Assembly: GCA_947494975.1 (NCBI GenBank)
Contig: CANLXA010000002.1
Coordinates: forward strand, 248,001 to 312,000
Direction: 5' to 3'
Source: an uncultured Roseicyclus sp.
Lineage (GTDB): Bacteria > Pseudomonadota > Alphaproteobacteria > Rhodobacterales > Rhodobacteraceae
Length of the DNA: 64,000 nucleotides
Under the pieces are notes generated by a model. That model saw only the letters and a list, made by a program, of their open reading frames with translations, was not told the origin of the DNA and made no database searches. Positions 60,250-64,000 of the stretch are shown one piece after another. Made by a program: the position numbers and the translations under genes. The first letter of the stretch is position 1. The number at the start of each line of letters is the position of its first letter.

Positions 60250-60696
60250 ATGTGCATGTTCAAGGAACAAAGATTGGGGGGCGGGGTGCAAAAAGAGATC
60301 GTGATCGAGACACGGGGGCCGGGCTTGTACGAGTTCACAAGGGCGGTCGCCGATTGGGTGACAGGCGATGGGTTGATGACCTTGCTGGTGCAGCACACCT
60401 CGGCCTCGCTCCTGATCCAGGAGAATGCCGATCCGGATGTGAAGGTGGATCTGATGGGGTTCTTCGGGCGGCTGGTGCCGCGGGGGGACGACCCGTCGAT
60501 GACCTGGATGCGCCACGTGATGGAGGGCCCCGATGACATGCCGGCGCATATCAAGGCGGCTTTGCTGCCGGTCTCGTTGCAGATTCCCGTGGCCGATGGG
60601 CGACTGAGGCTTGGCACGTGGCAGGGGATTTACCTGGTGGAGCATCGCGACGCCCCCCATCGGCGGCGCGTGGCGGCGCAGTTTTTGCGGGCGTGA
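60250..60696 (+). CDS. YjbQ / UPF0047 family protein
   Basis: LLVQHTSASLLIQENADPDVKVDLMGFF; LGTWQGIYLVEHRD. Confidence 0.9.
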   Translation: MCMFKEQRLGGGVQKEIVIETRGPGLYEFTRAVADWVTGDGLMTLLVQHTSASLLIQENADPDVKVDLMGFFGRLVPRGDDPSMTWMRHVMEGPDDMPAHIKAALLPVSLQIPVADGRLRLGTWQGIYLVEHRDAPHRRRVAAQFLRA

Positions 60697-60782
60697 CGGC
60701 GGGACGCGGCGTTGGCGCAACACCTAGATGCTGTGGTGTCTATTTGACTCTACCCAATCCTCAGGTGCATCCGTATAGTGCC

Positions 60783-60791
60783 TGTGGATAA
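60783..60791 (-). promoter_or_regulatory. candidate DnaA box
   Basis: TGTGGATAA = exact complement of TTATCCACA, ~75 bp upstream of nrdR. Confidence 0.4.
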
Positions 60792-60865
60792 GCGGGCATG
60801 AGACCCAAGGACGAGGCAGGCGCGGCGGGTCCCCTTCGCGCGACCAGGGACAGGAGGGAGCGGCC

Positions 60866-61333
60866 ATGCGCTGCCCATTTTGCGGAAATGTCGACACTCA
60901 GGTGAAGGATTCGCGCCCCGCTGAGGATCATGTGGCGATCCGGCGGCGGCGGTTTTGCCCCGCCTGTGCCGGGCGGTTCACGACCTATGAGCGCGTGCAG
61001 CTACGCGATCTGGTGGTGATCAAATCGAGCGGCAAGCGCGAGGATTTTGATCGCGACAAGCTGGAGCGGTCGATCCGGATCGCGTTGCAGAAGCGCCCGG
61101 TGGACCCCGACCGGGTGGATCAGATGATCTCGGGCATGGTGCGTCGGCTGGAATCTTTGGGTGAGACGGATATCCAGTCGAAGGTCATCGGCGAGATCGT
61201 GATGGAGCGCCTCGCGGCGATCGATACGGTCGCCTATGTGCGGTTTGCGAGCGTCTACAAGAACTTCCAGGCGACCGGTGATTTCGAGGATTTCCTGTCG
61301 GAGTTGCGGCCCCCGACCACCCCCGAGAGCTGA
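60866..61333 (+). CDS. nrdR: transcriptional repressor NrdR
   Basis: [59 protein letters not shown]. Confidence 0.98.
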   Translation: MRCPFCGNVDTQVKDSRPAEDHVAIRRRRFCPACAGRFTTYERVQLRDLVVIKSSGKREDFDRDKLERSIRIALQKRPVDPDRVDQMISGMVRRLESLGETDIQSKVIGEIVMERLAAIDTVAYVRFASVYKNFQATGDFEDFLSELRPPTTPES

Positions 61334-61334
61334 C

Positions 61335-62429
61335 ATGGACGATGTGCGCTGGATGCGTCTGGCGCTGTCGCTTGGGCGGCGTGGATTGGGCCGGGTTTGG
61401 CCCAATCCGGCAGTGGGATGTGTTCTGGTGCGCGGTGGCCGCGTGGTCGGGCGCGGACGGACGGCGCCGGGCGGGCGACCCCATGCGGAAGTGCTGGCGC
61501 TGAGCCAGGCCGGTGATCTGGCGCGGGGGGCTTGCGCCTATGTCTCGCTGGAGCCCTGCAATCATCACGGACAGACCGGGCCATGTGCCCAGGCTTTGAT
61601 CGACGCCGGTGTATCGCGGGTGGGTGTGGCATGTGAGGATCCCGACCCCCGCGTGGCTGGTGGCGGGATCGCCCGGATGCGGGCGGCGGGGATCGAGGTG
61701 GTGACCGGCATCTGCGCGGCGGAAGCGGCGGCGGATCATGCGGGCTTCTTCAGCCGCGTGCGGTCCGGGCGGCCGATGCTGACGCTGAAACTGGCGATGT
61801 CGCTGGATGGGCGGATTGCGACGGCGAGCGGTGAGAGCCAGTGGATCACCGGGCCGGAGGCGCGGCGGCACGTCCATGGGATGCGCGCCAATCACGATGC
61901 GGTTCTGGTTGGCGCGGGAACGGCGCGGGCCGATGATCCGTCGCTGACGGTAAGGGGCCTTGGCGTGGCGCATCAGTCGGTGCGGGTGGTGATCTCACGG
62001 CGGTTGGATTTGCCGGTTGCCTCGGTGCTGGGGCGCAGTGCGCGGGACGTTCCGGTTTGGCTGATCCACGGAGAGGATGCCCCCGATACGGCCCGTGCCG
62101 CGTGGCGGGAGGCTGGGGCGCGGTTGCTGGAGGTGGAGACCGGACCGGGCGGCCAGGTAGACCCCGCCGCGGCGTTGGTGGCCCTGGGTGAGGCGGGGCT
62201 GACGCGGGTGTTCTGCGAAGGCGGCGGGGCGCTTGGCGCATCGCTTTTGGCGGCGGATCTGGTGGATGAACTGGCCGTGTTCAATGGCGGCCTGATCCTG
62301 GGTGCAGAGGGCACACCGGGGATTGGGGCCCTGGGTATTGCAGCGCTGGGTGAGGCGCCGCGCTGGCGGCTGGATCGGGTCGAACGGGCGGGCGAAGATA
62401 CGATCAGCCGCTGGCGGCGGGATCGATAG
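61335..62429 (+). CDS. ribD: bifunctional riboflavin biosynthesis deaminase/reductase
   Basis: GRVWPNPAVGCVLVRGGRVVGRGRTAPGGRPHAEVLAL; SLEPCNHHGQTGPCAQALIDAG; TLKLAMSLDGRIATASGESQWITG. Confidence 0.97.
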   Translation: MDDVRWMRLALSLGRRGLGRVWPNPAVGCVLVRGGRVVGRGRTAPGGRPHAEVLALSQAGDLARGACAYVSLEPCNHHGQTGPCAQALIDAGVSRVGVACEDPDPRVAGGGIARMRAAGIEVVTGICAAEAAADHAGFFSRVRSGRPMLTLKLAMSLDGRIATASGESQWITGPEARRHVHGMRANHDAVLVGAGTARADDPSLTVRGLGVAHQSVRVVISRRLDLPVASVLGRSARDVPVWLIHGEDAPDTARAAWREAGARLLEVETGPGGQVDPAAALVALGEAGLTRVFCEGGGALGASLLAADLVDELAVFNGGLILGAEGTPGIGALGIAALGEAPRWRLDRVERAGEDTISRWRRDR

Positions 62430-62502
62430 GCAGATCGCGTTCACGTCGTTTTTCGGGGGATAAAACGGTGGATAACCCGGTTTCGTGTCGCGTAATCGAT
62501 AG

Positions 62503-64000
62503 TCACCGCCGCCAGATCCAGCTTTGCCCCGCAAACCAGCCCTGTAGTTTTGCGAGCCCGCGAAGGGCTGGTTTTTGCGCCAGCCCTTCCCCGGAGACGA
62601 GGCGCGCCACCGCCACCTCCACCGCGCAGGGCAGGCCCGTGGCCGGGTCCATGTAGCGCGGGTAGGTGATCAGCGCCGCGTGAACCAGGGCGGCGAGGGA
62701 TGGCCGCGCCGTGCGCCTGTCCGGCACCGGCCCGAGATCGCTGGTGAGGCCCCATCCCGCGTAAAACGGCGCGCCGAGCGTGGTGACGGGAATGCCACGG
62801 ATCAGGGCCTCGAACCCCATGGCCGATGTCATGGTGACGACCCTGTCGGAGATGGCGAGCAGCGCCTCGGCGCTGGTGGTCTGCGCGATGTGATCGGCCA
62901 GGCCGTGGGCAGCCTCGGGCAGGGCGCCGGACCGCAGACCGGCCTCCACGTCGGGGTGGGGTTTGTAGATCACGAAGGCCTGCGGGTTGAGGCGGCGGGC
63001 GGTGCGCAGAAGCTCATCATTGGTGTTCACATCACCGGCGCCGAGGCGGATGGAGGCGTCATCCTCCACCTGCCCTGGCACGAGGATCACCGGCCGGTCA
63101 TCGGGCATGGGCGGGGCCGGGTCGCCCGGGAGATTGTACTTCGTCAACCCGGCGCGGCGCAGCGATTGGATCAGGCGCTCCGCCCGGTCCAGCCGCGCGA
63201 CCGGCAGGGCGGCGGCCTCGGCAATCAGATGCTCAAGGCGGCTCTCGCGGGTCGGATCGTAGTAGATCCCGAGGTCATCCAGCACGAGGGAGAGCGGTGC
63301 GATCAGCTCGGCCCCGAGCCCGCGGGACCGCAGGAACCCGTCCTCGACACGGTAGAGCGGCGCGTCGGCACAGGCCTGCCGGATCGCCTCGGTCTCGCGC
63401 CCGGCCCAGACGAGGACGGGGCGGCCATCCCCTCCGGCGCGCGCTGCATCCTCCTCGAAATCAAGTTGTCCGTGGCGGCCGAACGCCGTGCGCAGATGGC
63501 CTTTTTTCCAGCTCCGCATCCCCAGCGCCACGTAACCGCGCCGATCCTCGCGCCAGGACCGGGCCTGCGCCTCCAGGGCGCCGAGCACGTCTTCGACCTC
63601 ACCCAGGGCATCGGCATGGGGATCGTACCATGTGGGGTAGAGCACCAGTGCGCCTGCGATCAGTTGCGCGCGGGTCAGGTGGCGCTGACGACGGGCAGGT
63701 GTAGGGCGGCGATCATCGGTCAGGCCCCAGCCGGCATAGAACGGCACGCCGAAGGTGACGGGTTTGTGGCCTGCCAGAATGGCCTCGAACCCACCCTGGG
63801 AGGTCACGGTATAGACGGCGCGGGCATGGTCGAACATCCGCCAGAGCGAGATCGGGCGGTCATCCAGGATGACGTTGGGGGGCAGGGTGTCGGGATCGAA
63901 ATGGCCGGGACGGTGGCCTTGCTGCGTTTCGGGATGAGTCTTGATGACGATCTGCGCGTCGGGGTGATCTTCGCGGGCCCAGGTCAACGCCTCGGCGAAA
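62503..64000 (-). CDS. KpsC-like capsule polysaccharide biosynthesis/export protein, N-terminus beyond window
   Basis: Duplicated halves, each with FYAGWGLT and TSQGGFEA/TSAMGFEALI...GIPVTTLGAPFYAGWGLTSDLGP; reads open to the right edge. Confidence 0.85.
   Translation of the reverse strand, partial: FAEALTWAREDHPDAQIVIKTHPETQQGHRPGHFDPDTLPPNVILDDRPISLWRMFDHARAVYTVTSQGGFEAILAGHKPVTFGVPFYAGWGLTDDRRPTPARRQRHLTRAQLIAGALVLYPTWYDPHADALGEVEDVLGALEAQARSWREDRRGYVALGMRSWKKGHLRTAFGRHGQLDFEEDAARAGGDGRPVLVWAGRETEAIRQACADAPLYRVEDGFLRSRGLGAELIAPLSLVLDDLGIYYDPTRESRLEHLIAEAAALPVARLDRAERLIQSLRRAGLTKYNLPGDPAPPMPDDRPVILVPGQVEDDASIRLGAGDVNTNDELLRTARRLNPQAFVIYKPHPDVEAGLRSGALPEAAHGLADHIAQTTSAEALLAISDRVVTMTSAMGFEALIRGIPVTTLGAPFYAGWGLTSDLGPVPDRRTARPSLAALVHAALITYPRYMDPATGLPCAVEVAVARLVSGEGLAQKPALRGLAKLQGWFAGQSWIWRR

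Overview
64 kb window from a high-GC alphaproteobacterial chromosome. Gene content and order suggest Rhodobacterales / Roseobacter group (inference from content, no search run). It is mostly core genome: ileS (truncated at the left edge), truA, a TIGR03169-type SelD fusion next to an orphan molybdenum hydroxylase large subunit, hrpB, meaB, radC, rpoD-dnaG, a sarcosine oxidase operon (soxBDAG), a TadE/TadE/TadG cluster, gdh, lepA, a BLUF photoreceptor, a sirtuin, a complete divergent hut cluster (hutC-hutF / hutI-H-G-U), rpmB, nrdR-ribD, and a KpsC-like gene truncated at the right edge. There is no CRISPR array, transposase, prophage or recognisable tRNA/rRNA. The most interesting material is in the intergenic regions and small AT-richer islets: (i) a 150-215 bp MITE/BIME-like inverted-repeat family present at four loci; (ii) an orphan TIR/deoxyribosyltransferase-like ORF at 41.1-42.0 kb; (iii) a possible HEPN/AbiU2-like ORF overlapping the rpoD stop codon by GTGA; (iv) an XRE-ImmA/IrrE metallopeptidase module; (v) a YigZ/IMPACT-family gene broken by one in-frame TAG; (vi) an exact CtrA box upstream of radC. 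Family assignments are from motif recognition by eye and need HMM or structure searches.
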